From: Acetivibrio mesophilus
Lineage (GTDB): Bacteria; Bacillota; Clostridia; Acetivibrionales; Acetivibrionaceae
NCBI RefSeq assembly: GCF_004102745.1
Contig: NZ_RLII01000003.1
Location: 62,001 to 126,000 of the forward strand
Reading direction: 5' to 3'
DNA length: 64,000 bases
The position numbers were made by a program, and so were the translations under genes. The notes below the pieces were generated by a model. That model saw nothing but the letters and a program-made list of their open reading frames with translations, did no database searches and was not told the DNA's origin. Positions 36,781-45,409 of the stretch are shown piece by piece (position 1 is the first letter of the stretch; the number at the start of each line of letters is the position of its first letter).

Positions 36781-37935
36781 ATGTCAAAGGTGGCTTTAAT
36801 CAGATGTGAAAGCTATGACTACAATGCCGTTAAAGCATCTGTAAAAAGGGGACTTGAGCTTTTAGGGGGTCCTCATAAATTTGCAGCACCCGACGAAAAA
36901 ATACTCTTAAAACCCAATCTCCTTTCGGCAGACCCGCCGGAAAGATGCAGCACAACGCACCCCTCAGTATTTAAAGCTGTGGCAGAGATATTTAAGGAAG
37001 CAGGAATATCAAATCTCACCTATGGTGACTCTCCCGGTATTCACAAACCTATAACCGCTGCTAAAAAAACCGGATTGGAGCAGGCCGCAAACGAACTTGG
37101 TATTAAACTCGCGGATTTTTTAGAAGGCAAGGAAGTTTTCTTTGAAGATGCAATTCAAAATAAGAAGTTCATAATAGCCAACGGTGTTCTTGAGAGCAAC
37201 GGCATAATTAGCTTGCCCAAACTGAAAACCCATGGATTTGCCAGAATGACAGGATGCGTAAAAAACCAGTTCGGATGTATACCGGGACCACTAAAAGGAG
37301 AATTCCACGTTCGTATCCCCAGTATAATCGACTTTTCAAAAATGCTTGTGGATCTCAATGTTTATCTGAAACCGCGTCTTTTTGTCATGGATGGAATCAT
37401 GGCAATGGAAGGCAACGGTCCTAGGGGTGGAACCCCTAAAAAAATGAATGCAATACTGTTGTCTTCAGATCCAATTGCTCTCGATGCCACCGTCTGCAGG
37501 ATGATAGACCTAAACCCTGAGTTTGTCCCTACTATAGTATTTGGAAAGGAATCGGGCCTTGGCACCTATGCTGAGAATGAAATTGAAATCCTTGGCGACG
37601 ATATTCAAAGCTTTATAAATCCTGACTTTGATGTAAGAAGAGAGCCTGTAAAGCCCTTTAAGCCCGGAGGAACAATCCAATTTCTTAGAAACTCCATTGT
37701 TCCAAAACCCTACATCGATGAATCCAAATGTATAAAATGCGGAGTATGCGTAAACATATGCCCGGTGAAGCCCAAAGCTGTGGACTGGCATGATGGGAAC
37801 AAAAAGGAGGCTCCAACCTATATTTACAGAAGATGCATAAGGTGTTATTGCTGTCAGGAGCTTTGTCCTGAAAGCGCAATCCATCTTAAGGTTCCATTTA
37901 TCCGAAAGTTTTTTTACAAGCCCAACCAAAAATAA
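36781..37935 (+). CDS. DUF362 protein with 4Fe-4S ferredoxin domain
   Basis: A 384-residue protein. The DUF362 domain (about 1-280, with KPNLL near 43, TYGDSPG near 82 and DGIMAMEGNGPRGG near 206) is followed by a ferredoxin region with two CxxCxxCxxxC clusters: CIKCGVCVNICPVKP (about 318-332) and CIRCYCCQELCPE (about 351-363). A role in electron transfer or metallocofactor work is likely from the clusters; DUF362 itself has no established reaction. The ATG follows AAAGGTGG. Convergent with the PilZ gene. Confidence 0.9.
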   Translation: MSKVALIRCESYDYNAVKASVKRGLELLGGPHKFAAPDEKILLKPNLLSADPPERCSTTHPSVFKAVAEIFKEAGISNLTYGDSPGIHKPITAAKKTGLEQAANELGIKLADFLEGKEVFFEDAIQNKKFIIANGVLESNGIISLPKLKTHGFARMTGCVKNQFGCIPGPLKGEFHVRIPSIIDFSKMLVDLNVYLKPRLFVMDGIMAMEGNGPRGGTPKKMNAILLSSDPIALDATVCRMIDLNPEFVPTIVFGKESGLGTYAENEIEILGDDIQSFINPDFDVRREPVKPFKPGGTIQFLRNSIVPKPYIDESKCIKCGVCVNICPVKPKAVDWHDGNKKEAPTYIYRRCIRCYCCQELCPESAIHLKVPFIRKFFYKPNQK

Positions 37936-37969
37936 AACCTTCATTTAAATCGATAATGAGTAGAATTGC

Positions 37970-38013
37970 AAAAAGGAGTCAGATGACGGTTTTCCGTTTT
38001 TCCTGACTCCCTT
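37970..38013. terminator. Bidirectional terminator between DUF362 and PilZ genes
   Basis: A stem of GGAGTCAG with CTGACTCC, plus an inner ACGG/CCGT hairpin. On the minus strand it ends in five T residues (for the PilZ gene); on the plus strand the tail CTTATTAATCTT is weaker. Confidence 0.8.
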
Positions 38014-38043
38014 ATTAATCTTACTATGCCAACATATCAATTT

Positions 38044-38685
38044 TTATTCCTTTAGGTCCTTTAAAAACTTTTCCTGCATGCTCTTTATGTTCTGAAGATA
38101 AAGCCTTATCAAATTTTGATTTTGAGCATCAATATTTGTTATTTTAAGTCCATACTCAAAGTACCTCGCAAATGATTCCTTTCTTATAATGTCAGACCTT
38201 AGAGAAATAATAGTTTTGTCAACATCCTTGTCAATTTTTACTTCCTGAAATGTCGGATATATTATGACTTCGATGTTCTTCTTCAATGGAAAGTCGGCAT
38301 TGGTGTTAATCATTAATCCGTCAAGGCTCATATCCTTGATTGTAGCAACATTCATTTTGTCAGAGCTGTCACATCTAATCTTTGCGTAAAAAGATACGGG
38401 AAACCTTTCGTACTCCCTCTCTTCCTTCAAAGATCTGACAGCTTCGACCTTCAATTTTATATAGCTACAATCAGGGTCTATTCCGGTTACAATACAACTT
38501 GCTATGAATACTTCATCCCCCTCCTCATAGCCCAACACAACAGGGTCATTTTCAAGAAAATTCAGTACAGCAAACTCCCGAATAAGCTTCACAACAAGCA
38601 AATCCTTTTCAATTTGCAGTACCACGCTTTTAAGCCACGTTTTTCCGGAATAGTGTCGAATAGATGCTATTTCTCCAACTTTCAT
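38044..38685 (-). CDS. PilZ-domain c-di-GMP-binding protein (YcgR-like)
   Basis: A 213-residue protein with an N-terminal YcgR-like domain (about 1-95) and a C-terminal PilZ domain (about 98-205). The c-di-GMP motifs are both present: RxxxR as REYER near residue 99 and DxSxxG as DMSLDG near 130. The ATG at 38685 follows GGAGGGGCAAAG; a longer frame starting at 38733 lacks a good site. It is a stand-alone gene. The protein probably links c-di-GMP to motility or surface functions; its partner cannot be read from context. Confidence 0.9.
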   Translation of the reverse strand: MKVGEIASIRHYSGKTWLKSVVLQIEKDLLVVKLIREFAVLNFLENDPVVLGYEEGDEVFIASCIVTGIDPDCSYIKLKVEAVRSLKEEREYERFPVSFYAKIRCDSSDKMNVATIKDMSLDGLMINTNADFPLKKNIEVIIYPTFQEVKIDKDVDKTIISLRSDIIRKESFARYFEYGLKITNIDAQNQNLIRLYLQNIKSMQEKFLKDLKE

Positions 38686-39024
38686 ATTTCTTTGCCCCTC
38701 CTGTGATATATAGAAAGAACTGCATTTAAACATGTGCGACTAATAAACATATGTAACACTGATAGAAAATCATAGAATTATATTTTCTACAAAGGCATGT
38801 AAAAATCCTTCTTTTTGCTTTTCATTGGTGTTTTCTTGTGATATAATTGTCATAGCAAGAATTACCTTTTGTAATTAATTTGCAATACGGATAATTCCTG
38901 TTAGAACCAAATTTCTTTCCTTTTGTTATATTATACCACTGATATTGTTACTGTTTTTTAAGCAATCTATAAGAGAAATAACACTAGCAAATATGTTTAT
39001 ACTAAAAATTGAAGGTGATTGTGG

Positions 39025-39849
39025 TTGGATAAAATGATTTTTAAGGCCTATGCGGTAACAAACGAAATAGACCTGAACAAGATTGCCGCCAAATGCAACA
39101 TCCCTAAAAAATATACCTGGGAGGAGCCTCTAATCCTTAATGAAAATGTTTTATCCTCAATTTTCAATAAGGATATTCCCGAAGGTCAAAAAATCCTTGT
39201 ATTCTCCTTTGGAAGCATTGTTTTTATGAACTGCCCTTCCGAATACGAGAAGCCTTTTATTGAGTACTTGAAAAAAGAAAAGAGTGATATAGACGTCGAA
39301 AACTACAAAAAGTATTCCGACGATTATGAACTGCAAATGACGGAGAATGCAGAAATAGAACTCACTGACAGTTATCTGACAGTACCGAAGTTTGAAGTTT
39401 TTCATCCGGAGCTTGTTTCAACTGTTATTGCCAAGTCAGTGGCCCTAGAAAAAACCGAGGAACACCTCAGCACAATCTTAGATAAACTGGAAGGCATGAT
39501 TGACAAGCTGGAAAAAGGAAAGCTCAATATCGGAAACAAGGAAATTGCCAAAACCACATCAAAAATTGTACGTCATGAGTACAATACGATAGCTTACATA
39601 ATGATACTCGACAAACCGGACATCACCTGGACCAATAGTGACGCCAAATATCTTTATGACATGATGTCAGAGTTTTTCGAACTGAATGACAGATATATAA
39701 CCTTAAAGGAAAAAACAGACATTCTAAACAATGTATTGAGCGGTTTTTCTTCGATAAGTCATTCTATTAGAGGACTTTTCGTCGAGTGGGTTATAGTTAT
39801 ACTGATATTTGTAGAAATAATCCTTATGTTAGCTGACTTGTTAAAATAA
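39025..39849 (+). CDS. RMD1/DUF155 family protein, copy 1
   Basis: A 274-residue protein of the RMD1/Sif2 (DUF155) family, better known from fungal and mitochondrial proteins. Family features are the KILVFSFGSIVFMNC strand near 65-80 and the long helical ExLD region (about 150-240), ending in a C-terminal membrane helix (VIVILIFVEIILMLADLL). TTG 39025 is preferred because GAAGGTGA stands seven bases away; an ATG 9 bases later is possible. The paralogue 22 bases downstream makes a tandem pair. Function in bacteria is unknown. Confidence 0.8.
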   Translation: MDKMIFKAYAVTNEIDLNKIAAKCNIPKKYTWEEPLILNENVLSSIFNKDIPEGQKILVFSFGSIVFMNCPSEYEKPFIEYLKKEKSDIDVENYKKYSDDYELQMTENAEIELTDSYLTVPKFEVFHPELVSTVIAKSVALEKTEEHLSTILDKLEGMIDKLEKGKLNIGNKEIAKTTSKIVRHEYNTIAYIMILDKPDITWTNSDAKYLYDMMSEFFELNDRYITLKEKTDILNNVLSGFSSISHSIRGLFVEWVIVILIFVEIILMLADLLK

Positions 39850-39871
39850 TTTTGATGAGGAACTGATAGAT

Positions 39872-40681
39872 ATGAAAACAGTCCGCTTTATAAGCTATAA
39901 GGTCGCAGCCTCTCTTCCTATAGACAAGATTGCTGCCTTCCTTAAAACCAATATGAAATTTACATGGAATGAATATATTTTAGTAAGTAGCAATCAGCTT
40001 GATGCTATTTTAAAATACCACAGCGAGGATAAGGCCGTTTATCTTTTCAAATACGGCTGCATTTCCTTTGTCAATTTAACGGATAACGAGATTTACAGCT
40101 TTCTTAAGTATATAGAATCAATAACATCAAAAATAAACTACAATCTGATACATAAATATCACCTAAGTCATAATATCAATATCGATGACAATTTAAGCTG
40201 CATCCTTTGGGAAAACAGCAACACAAAGGTGGATTACAATAAAAATACAGATCACATTTTAGCCATCATTTTAGCCCGTTCAACGCAAATGTACTTCTTC
40301 GAAACGCAGTTGAACACGATGCTGGATAACTCAGAAAAATTTCTCATTTCCCTTCAAAAAGGGCGACTTCCGTTATTCACCAGGAAATCCTACAAGATAA
40401 TGGCTAAAATCCTGAAGTTTGAATTTGAAAGCATGAGCTGTATCAGAATTTTTGAGTATCCTGTATTTGATAAGCATAGCATGAAATCAAATGAAGTATA
40501 TGATGCCCTCTCAGAATATTATGAACTTAGTGATCGTTTTAACATAATGCAAAGCAAAATTAAAGAGCTCAGAAAAATAGTTGGTCTTTATTCGTCATTA
40601 AGTCACAGTCAAACAGAAAATCGCCTTCTTATGTTTGAAATATTTCTTTTGTCGCTGTTTTCATTGTCTCATATCATATAG
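39872..40681 (+). CDS. RMD1/DUF155 family protein, copy 2
   Basis: A 269-residue paralogue of the preceding gene: same opening (FISYKVAASLPIDKIAAFL), same KAVYLFKYGCISFVN strand near 65-80, same helical second half and a C-terminal hydrophobic helix. The two proteins have clearly diverged, so the duplication is old. The ATG follows GATGAGGAACTG. Two different subunits of one membrane complex is a reasonable guess from tandem order. Confidence 0.8.
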   Translation: MKTVRFISYKVAASLPIDKIAAFLKTNMKFTWNEYILVSSNQLDAILKYHSEDKAVYLFKYGCISFVNLTDNEIYSFLKYIESITSKINYNLIHKYHLSHNINIDDNLSCILWENSNTKVDYNKNTDHILAIILARSTQMYFFETQLNTMLDNSEKFLISLQKGRLPLFTRKSYKIMAKILKFEFESMSCIRIFEYPVFDKHSMKSNEVYDALSEYYELSDRFNIMQSKIKELRKIVGLYSSLSHSQTENRLLMFEIFLLSLFSLSHII

Positions 40682-41039
40682 ACTTCAAGCAAAAGCGCGG
40701 ACATCGAGCCATTTCGCTTCAGCGTCTTTCATTTCACCCAAGAGCATAAAGAAAGATGGAGAAAACATTATATGCTTCCTCCATCTCTTAGTTAGACATT
40801 ATTGGTTATTAACCATATTAGAAAAGTGTATTCAGATCTAATAATAATGCGTGTACATTTTATATGCACATTATATGCACAGGGGGTAAAAACTTATGCT
40901 TTATTTATAATAAGAGAAAAGCACTATATAATCAATGAAATATTTATTCCTCTAAAAGAGAATTATTCATCGTCCTCCAATCATATCCTAAGGGCATGTA
41001 TTAATAAAAATGTCAAGGTGTTTTTGGACAAAAAGGCCT
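40682..41039. other. Intergenic region with a doubtful small frame
   Basis: A weak hairpin (AGATGGAG/CTCCATCT, 40764-40793) may end the RMD1 operon. A 64-codon plus-strand frame at 40847-41041 reads MRVHFICTLYAQG... and could be a small protein, but no ribosome binding site precedes it, so I do not call it a gene. Confidence 0.4.
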
Positions 41040-41092
41040 AAAAAAACAGCGGAGCCTGCACAAAGATTACTCTTCATACAGGCTCCGCTGCT
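41040..41092 (-). terminator. Terminator downstream of the cheX-like gene
   Basis: A perfect 12-pair stem (CAGCGGAGCCTG with CAGGCTCCGCTG) with a 20-base loop is followed on the minus strand by seven T residues. Confidence 0.9.
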
Positions 41093-41177
41093 ATCACAAA
41101 GAGGGAATAAGTATATATTGGTTATGTATTGCACTTGCATCCCAAACAAATGAAATTAATTAGAGAATCAACCAAAA

Positions 41178-41633
41178 CTATTCAACGCTAAATAATACAT
41201 CCATCAATTGCCCATCCATATTAAAAACGAACTTATTTGTGCTTGACCTTTGAAGCAAAACAGAAATTCCCTCCCCGACAACCAGCGTGGGTGTAGAAAT
41301 ATAAATCGCCGATTTTATGTCCACTCTGCTAAAAGCGTTTCCTGCAATTATATTAAGCAATTCGCCCATTGCACTTCTAACCATATCATTAACTTCTGTA
41401 AATTCCATGCCTCCCAGCATAGCCGATGCTATAGCCAAAGCAGATTCTCTGTTTGCTGTTACAATCAAATTGCCGCTTAGTGCACCATAAACTCCCATAA
41501 CAACATTTACATACTCTGCTTGAACCAAGCTGTCTCTCTCATCCTTTTCGGCAAACATAGAAGGAAGCCCAAATTCGGACAATACTTCCATTGTCGTTTC
41601 TATAAAGGCCTTTTTAACATCCATTGTTTGCAC
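41178..41633 (-). CDS. CheX-like chemotaxis phosphatase family protein
   Basis: A 151-residue protein of the CheC/CheX/FliY family. The phosphatase signature ExxN is present in MGELLNIIAGNAF at about 93-105, and the surrounding SGNLIVTANRESALAIASAMLGG strand-helix is typical of CheX. Only one ExxN helix is seen, as in CheX. CheX dephosphorylates CheY-P; no che genes are near, so the actual target is open. A strong terminator follows. The ATG follows AAAGGAGTG. Confidence 0.85.
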   Translation of the reverse strand: MQTMDVKKAFIETTMEVLSEFGLPSMFAEKDERDSLVQAEYVNVVMGVYGALSGNLIVTANRESALAIASAMLGGMEFTEVNDMVRSAMGELLNIIAGNAFSRVDIKSAIYISTPTLVVGEGISVLLQRSSTNKFVFNMDGQLMDVLFSVE

Positions 41634-41877
41634 TCCTTTATATAATGGGATTGCCTGTCAAATTGTAAAAGCAATAAATATTTGAACTGCCAAGATGAAT
41701 ACCTATGATGAAAACAATTACGGTCGGTCAAATGCAAAATGCAATTTATGAGTTGTTTTTATCATAAAGGTGTTAGAAAAATTTTCTATAGTATTATTAT
41801 ACGACCTGACAGTTCAATTTCCTTCTTAAATCATCAAAAAAATATATATAAAAAATCTCAATAATTTTTGTGTTTTT

Positions 41878-43341
41878 TCACATAGATATAGTATGTTGCT
41901 TAAGCAGCCTATTCTTGACATTCCACAAATCTTCACTTAAGTCTACATAATATTTGTGAGGGTTTTCAAATCTAAGCACTTCATCCCAGAGGGTATTAAT
42001 CTGTTCCATGCAGTAATCCCTAATTTCGTTTACTTCCGGTGCTTCATATACACATCGTCCCTTATCAAAAATCTGAACCTGAAGCTCCTTTGCATAGAAA
42101 TCTGTCAAAGTCTTTCTCTTCCATGTATGCTCCGGATCAAATATCTCATAGGGCTTGCTATCATCAATGACTTCATCTGCATTTACCAGAACATCCGCTA
42201 TAGCTTTGTTATTTGCCCTTTCAAACAATCTATACACCTTTTTATATCCAGGGTTGGTTATCTTTACTACGTTTTCGCTCATTTTAATTTTCGGTACTAT
42301 AGTTCCATTTTCTTCAACTGCCACAAGCTTATACACACCTCCGAAAACAGGTTCGGTTCTAGATGTTATCAGTCTTTCGCCTACACCGAAAATGTCAACC
42401 TGAGCCCCCTGCTGCAATATATCTCTGATTATATATTCATCAAGAGAATTTGATGCAACAATTTTACAATCAGTAAATCCTGCCTCATCAAGCATCTTTC
42501 TTGCTTCCTTTGAAAGATATGCAATATCTCCCGAATCAATTCTGATGCCCTTAGGTCTGAATCCTCTTGGTACAACCTCTTCATTAAATACCTTGATGGC
42601 ATTTGGTACTCCGGATTTTAATACATTATATGTGTCCACAAGAAGAGTGCAACTGTCAGGATATACCCTGGCATAGGCTCTGAAAGCCTCAAGCTCCGAA
42701 GGAAATAGCTGAATCCAACTGTGGGCCATTGTTCCCGATGCTGGGACTCCAAAATCCTTATCTGCAATAGTACATGCCGTCCCGATACATCCACCAATAT
42801 ATGCTGCCCTTGCTCCCAACACAGCTCCATCATACCCTTGAGCTCTTCTGGTACCGAATTCAAGAACCGGTCTTCCCTGCGACGCCCTGACAATTCTGTT
42901 GGCTTTTGTGGCTATAAGACTCTGATGATTAACCGTAAGCAGAATCATTGTTTCTATAAACTGTGCCTGTATAACCGGTCCTCTTACTGTTATAATAGGC
43001 TCATTGGGGAAAATCGGAGTCCCCTCGGGTATTGCCCATATATCGCAACTGAATTCAAACTCTTTGAGGTACTTTAAAAAATCTTCGCTAAAGATACCCT
43101 TGCTTCTTAAAAACTCAATATCGTCGTCCTCAAACTTAAGGTTGTTTATATATTCAATAACCTGAGCCAATCCAGCCATTATGGCAAACCCACCATTCTC
43201 AGGCACTTTTCTGAAGAACATGTCAAAGTAGGCAATTTTGTCCTTTAATCCGTTTTCAAAATAACCATTTGACATTGTAATCTCATAAAAGTCAGTGAGC
43301 ATACTAAGTTTCTCGCTCTGGTTCCAATTAATTTTTCTCAT
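41878..43341 (-). CDS. pncB: Nicotinate phosphoribosyltransferase PncB
   Basis: Converts nicotinate and PRPP to nicotinate mononucleotide in NAD salvage. The 487-residue protein has LTDFYEITMSNGYF near the start, GTRRAQGYDGA near 172, the GTMAHSW catalytic His region near 209, and RIDSGDIAYLSKEARK near 270, all family landmarks. The ATG follows AGGGGGG. It lies 11 bases from pncA, so the pair works as one operon, nicotinamide to nicotinate to NaMN. Confidence 0.95.
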   Translation of the reverse strand: MRKINWNQSEKLSMLTDFYEITMSNGYFENGLKDKIAYFDMFFRKVPENGGFAIMAGLAQVIEYINNLKFEDDDIEFLRSKGIFSEDFLKYLKEFEFSCDIWAIPEGTPIFPNEPIITVRGPVIQAQFIETMILLTVNHQSLIATKANRIVRASQGRPVLEFGTRRAQGYDGAVLGARAAYIGGCIGTACTIADKDFGVPASGTMAHSWIQLFPSELEAFRAYARVYPDSCTLLVDTYNVLKSGVPNAIKVFNEEVVPRGFRPKGIRIDSGDIAYLSKEARKMLDEAGFTDCKIVASNSLDEYIIRDILQQGAQVDIFGVGERLITSRTEPVFGGVYKLVAVEENGTIVPKIKMSENVVKITNPGYKKVYRLFERANNKAIADVLVNADEVIDDSKPYEIFDPEHTWKRKTLTDFYAKELQVQIFDKGRCVYEAPEVNEIRDYCMEQINTLWDEVLRFENPHKYYVDLSEDLWNVKNRLLKQHTISM

Positions 43342-43352
43342 TATTAAGCCCC

Positions 43353-44027
43353 CTATTCAATAATATCTTCTACAACCTCGACCCCATTGATTATCATATT
43401 ATACGCTGCCATAACATTCATCAAGTTTCTGTCATGCTGACCCAAGTCATAGGTATCAACTGCATTTAACGGAACAATAACTCTTGCTCTTTTGTTATTC
43501 TTATTATAGTATGCTCTAAGCGTAGTCGCAAACTGCTGTACGCAGATATCCGTACAATCCCCAGTCAATATAAAGGTATTGATATCAGGATTTTCCGAAA
43601 GCCAGTTTCTGAAAGCTTCTTCAAGGAATCCATTGGTAGAATTTTTTTCAATGAGAGTATACCCTCCGATATTTTTTATTTCATCCACTATCTCACTTTC
43701 CGCCGTCCCCTTAAGGCAATGCTTAGGGTATGCATCAAACTCCGGTGATTCATCGGTATGGCAATCTGCAAAAGCAATTTTTCGGATTTTAAGCTTATCA
43801 CAAATTGCACTGAGTTCACATACTTTGGGTATAAGCTCTTCGACAGCATCGCTTTTTAGAGCCCCTTCTTTTGCAAAACCGTTTGTCATATCGATAATAA
43901 TCAAAGCAGCTTTATCGGCCTCAATTTCACCAAACCTTACAACAGGCAGCTTTTCAAGCATATCCAAAATTGATAGTAGAGTATCATTGCTTTTTTGTAT
44001 AAATTCATTCTTTTCCACAATTTTCAT
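43353..44027 (-). CDS. pncA: Nicotinamidase-type cysteine hydrolase
   Basis: A 224-residue isochorismatase-fold hydrolase. The catalytic Asp is in IIDMTNGFAKEG (about 47), Lys in KNSTNGF (about 129) and the nucleophile Cys in LTGDCTDICVQQ (about 160), the nicotinamidase arrangement. It is directly upstream of pncB, which supports nicotinamide deamidation. A strong promoter and repeated elements lie upstream. Confidence 0.9.
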   Translation of the reverse strand: MKIVEKNEFIQKSNDTLLSILDMLEKLPVVRFGEIEADKAALIIIDMTNGFAKEGALKSDAVEELIPKVCELSAICDKLKIRKIAFADCHTDESPEFDAYPKHCLKGTAESEIVDEIKNIGGYTLIEKNSTNGFLEEAFRNWLSENPDINTFILTGDCTDICVQQFATTLRAYYNKNNKRARVIVPLNAVDTYDLGQHDRNLMNVMAAYNMIINGVEVVEDIIE

Positions 44028-44047
44028 AAAAAATCCCCCTCTTTTTG

Positions 44048-44075
44048 TTGGTATTATGATTAGTATTGGTATTAT
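44048..44075 (-). repeat. Direct repeat in the pncA leader
   Basis: TTGGTATTAT occurs twice on the plus strand (44048-44057 and 44066-44075) with an 18-base period, between the promoter and the pncA start. This could be an operator for an NAD-responsive regulator or a half-site array; the regulator is unknown. Confidence 0.5.
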
Positions 44076-44122
44076 AATTATTATGAAATATTACCCAGTG
44101 TTATTATTTATTTGTTATTATC

Positions 44123-44151
44123 ATTATAATACTATATCAAAACAATGTCAA
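44123..44151 (-). promoter_or_regulatory. Sigma-A promoter of the pncA-pncB operon
   Basis: On the minus strand a perfect TTGACA (44146-44151) and a perfect TATAAT (44123-44128) are 17 bases apart. Transcription would start near 44116 and give a leader of about 90 bases. Confidence 0.85.
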
Positions 44152-44211
44152 CAAAAATTTTTCAGGGGGAGATTAATAATCCGATAAAGATGATTTGATT
44201 TTCGCAAAAGC

Positions 44212-44406
44212 TTAATAACTATTTTTTGGTAATTCCTTTTCCACCAACATATATACAGGTACTTCCTTTTCCTCCTTTGTCTGAATGAAGGAAACATGAG
44301 CCATGTTATTGTTCATTACCTTTTCGATCCATACCGGTGAGCCTTGATGAAGTACCTCAATGACCTGATCCGACTCAATAATTTGTTGTGCTCTGGTTGC
44401 ATCCAT
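44212..44406 (-). CDS. sspH: H-type small acid-soluble spore protein
   Basis: A 64-residue protein starting MDATRAQQIIESDQVIEV, the signature of the SspH family, with the GSPVWIEKV stretch at 22-30. These proteins are made in the developing spore core. This is direct evidence for an endospore-former. The ATG has a moderate ribosome binding site (AGGAGATGATAT). No sigma-G promoter was established by eye. Confidence 0.92.
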   Translation of the reverse strand: MDATRAQQIIESDQVIEVLHQGSPVWIEKVMNNNMAHVSFIQTKEEKEVPVYMLVEKELPKNSY

Positions 44407-44735
44407 TTATATATCATCTCCTGTTTCTTATTTTTATTAATTGCATTAAATAATAGCATTTAGCACAGCAATATAGAATATTTATTGCTTAATCTATATT
44501 ATTGCCTATTTGACATCTTAATATTTTATTATAAAATAATAAGTTTATTATATTCATTTATGTGGATAAGGTGTTGTATAATTATGACATGGGGAGGAAG
44601 TTTAGAAAGTAGTATCTAAGAGATTAAAGAGAAGATTCATTGACCCGTGTTTTAATTGCTTTTTCAATTGTTTTCAATAAGTAAGATCTTACTATTATAT
44701 TATTTTTATTAGTTAGTTTTTTGTTTTATTTTTCT
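44407..44735. other. Intergenic region upstream of the structured leader
   Basis: A+T-rich and without genes. A TATAAT-like box in GTTGTATAATTATGAC at 44572-44587 on the plus strand could start the leader transcript that runs to the peptide gene at 45108. Confidence 0.4.
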
Positions 44736-44935
44736 AAAGTCGGTTCATCTAAGGAAGTGAACCGGTGCGAATCGCAAAGGCAAGTCCATGTATTTTGGGG
44801 AGTTTTATAAGAAAAGATAATATTTATAGGGGAGTCCTTAACGAGCTTGCCAATCCATTTTCTTCAGAGGATGGATTGGCGAGGACCGTGACCACTGAAC
44901 AGTTTTACTTTTGTGTACGTACACAAATATAATTC
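44736..44935 (+). ncRNA. Highly structured leader RNA of unknown class
   Basis: Several helices can be drawn on the plus strand: CGGTTCA/TGAACCG (44741-44764), TGCG/CGCA (44766-44776), GGCAAG/CTTGCC (44779-44784 with 44846-44851), GCCAATCCA/TGGATTGGC (44849-44880) and GTCCT/AGGAC (44834-44838 with 44882-44886). A 16-base perfect palindrome (TTGTGTACGTACACAA) follows near 44920. GGTGCGAATC resembles one block of the cobalamin aptamer, but the rest does not fit. It precedes the small secreted peptide gene by about 180 bases, so it is a candidate riboswitch or cis-acting leader. Confidence 0.5.
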
Positions 44936-45107
44936 TGAAGAAGTTAGAGAAAAATTTAGAGAAAGAAGTTCATAAAGATATTTAGAGAAAAAAATTTATA
45001 GAAAGATTTGTAGAGAGAAATTTGAAGAAATATTTAAAATGAGAGAAAATGAGAGATAGTTTTGTTTTATTAAATGAGAGAAATTTCTTTTTTCGAGGGG
45101 GATATTT

Positions 45108-45212
45108 GTGAAAAATTTAAAAGCAAAATTAGTTTTTGCATTCTTGATTGGAGCCGCTATTGTCGGTCAACTTGCGACTGTAGCTCAAGCCGAATGGTAC
45201 AAATTTAGATAA
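45108..45212 (+). CDS. Tiny exported peptide, candidate signalling pheromone
   Basis: A 34-codon gene starting at GTG behind GAGGGGG. The product starts with Lys-rich MKNLKAK, has a hydrophobic core of about 15 residues and a signal-peptidase-I-type site (VAQA), followed by only six residues, EWYKFR, before the stop. A pre-peptide consisting of almost nothing but a signal peptide and a short charged tail is the form of Phr/PapR-type pheromones sensed by RRNPP proteins. It has its own terminator and a long structured leader. No sensor gene lies beside it, so the pathway is unknown. Alternative: a secreted regulatory or toxic peptide. Confidence 0.65.
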   Translation: MKNLKAKLVFAFLIGAAIVGQLATVAQAEWYKFR

Positions 45213-45224
45213 TTTTGCGACATG

Positions 45225-45277
45225 AAACTGTTGTAGAACTGATTAAAAGAATTGGTTCTGCGACAGTTTTTTATTTT
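45225..45277 (+). terminator. Terminator of the peptide gene
   Basis: A long interrupted stem (AAACTGT..GAAC with GTTC..ACAGTTT) is followed by TTTTATTTT. It begins 12 bases past the peptide stop codon and confirms that this is a separate transcription unit. Confidence 0.85.
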
Positions 45278-45409
45278 GCATATACAATAAAAACAGCCCC
45301 CACCCACCAGATAAAATCCATGGAGTGAGAGCAATAACTTTAAGCTTTCGGTATCATAATTCTACCATTTTTCTTTGTATCAGTCAAACTTTTATTTTAA
45401 TTGAGTTTT

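Noticed and set aside
40847-41041. 64-codon plus-strand frame downstream of the RMD1 pair
   Set aside because: No ribosome binding site is visible and no family is recognised; it reads somewhat protein-like but this is not enough to call a gene.
44741-44900. Cobalamin riboswitch
   Set aside because: Only isolated blocks (GGTGCGAATC, CCACTG) resemble the consensus; the order and pairing of the core do not fit.
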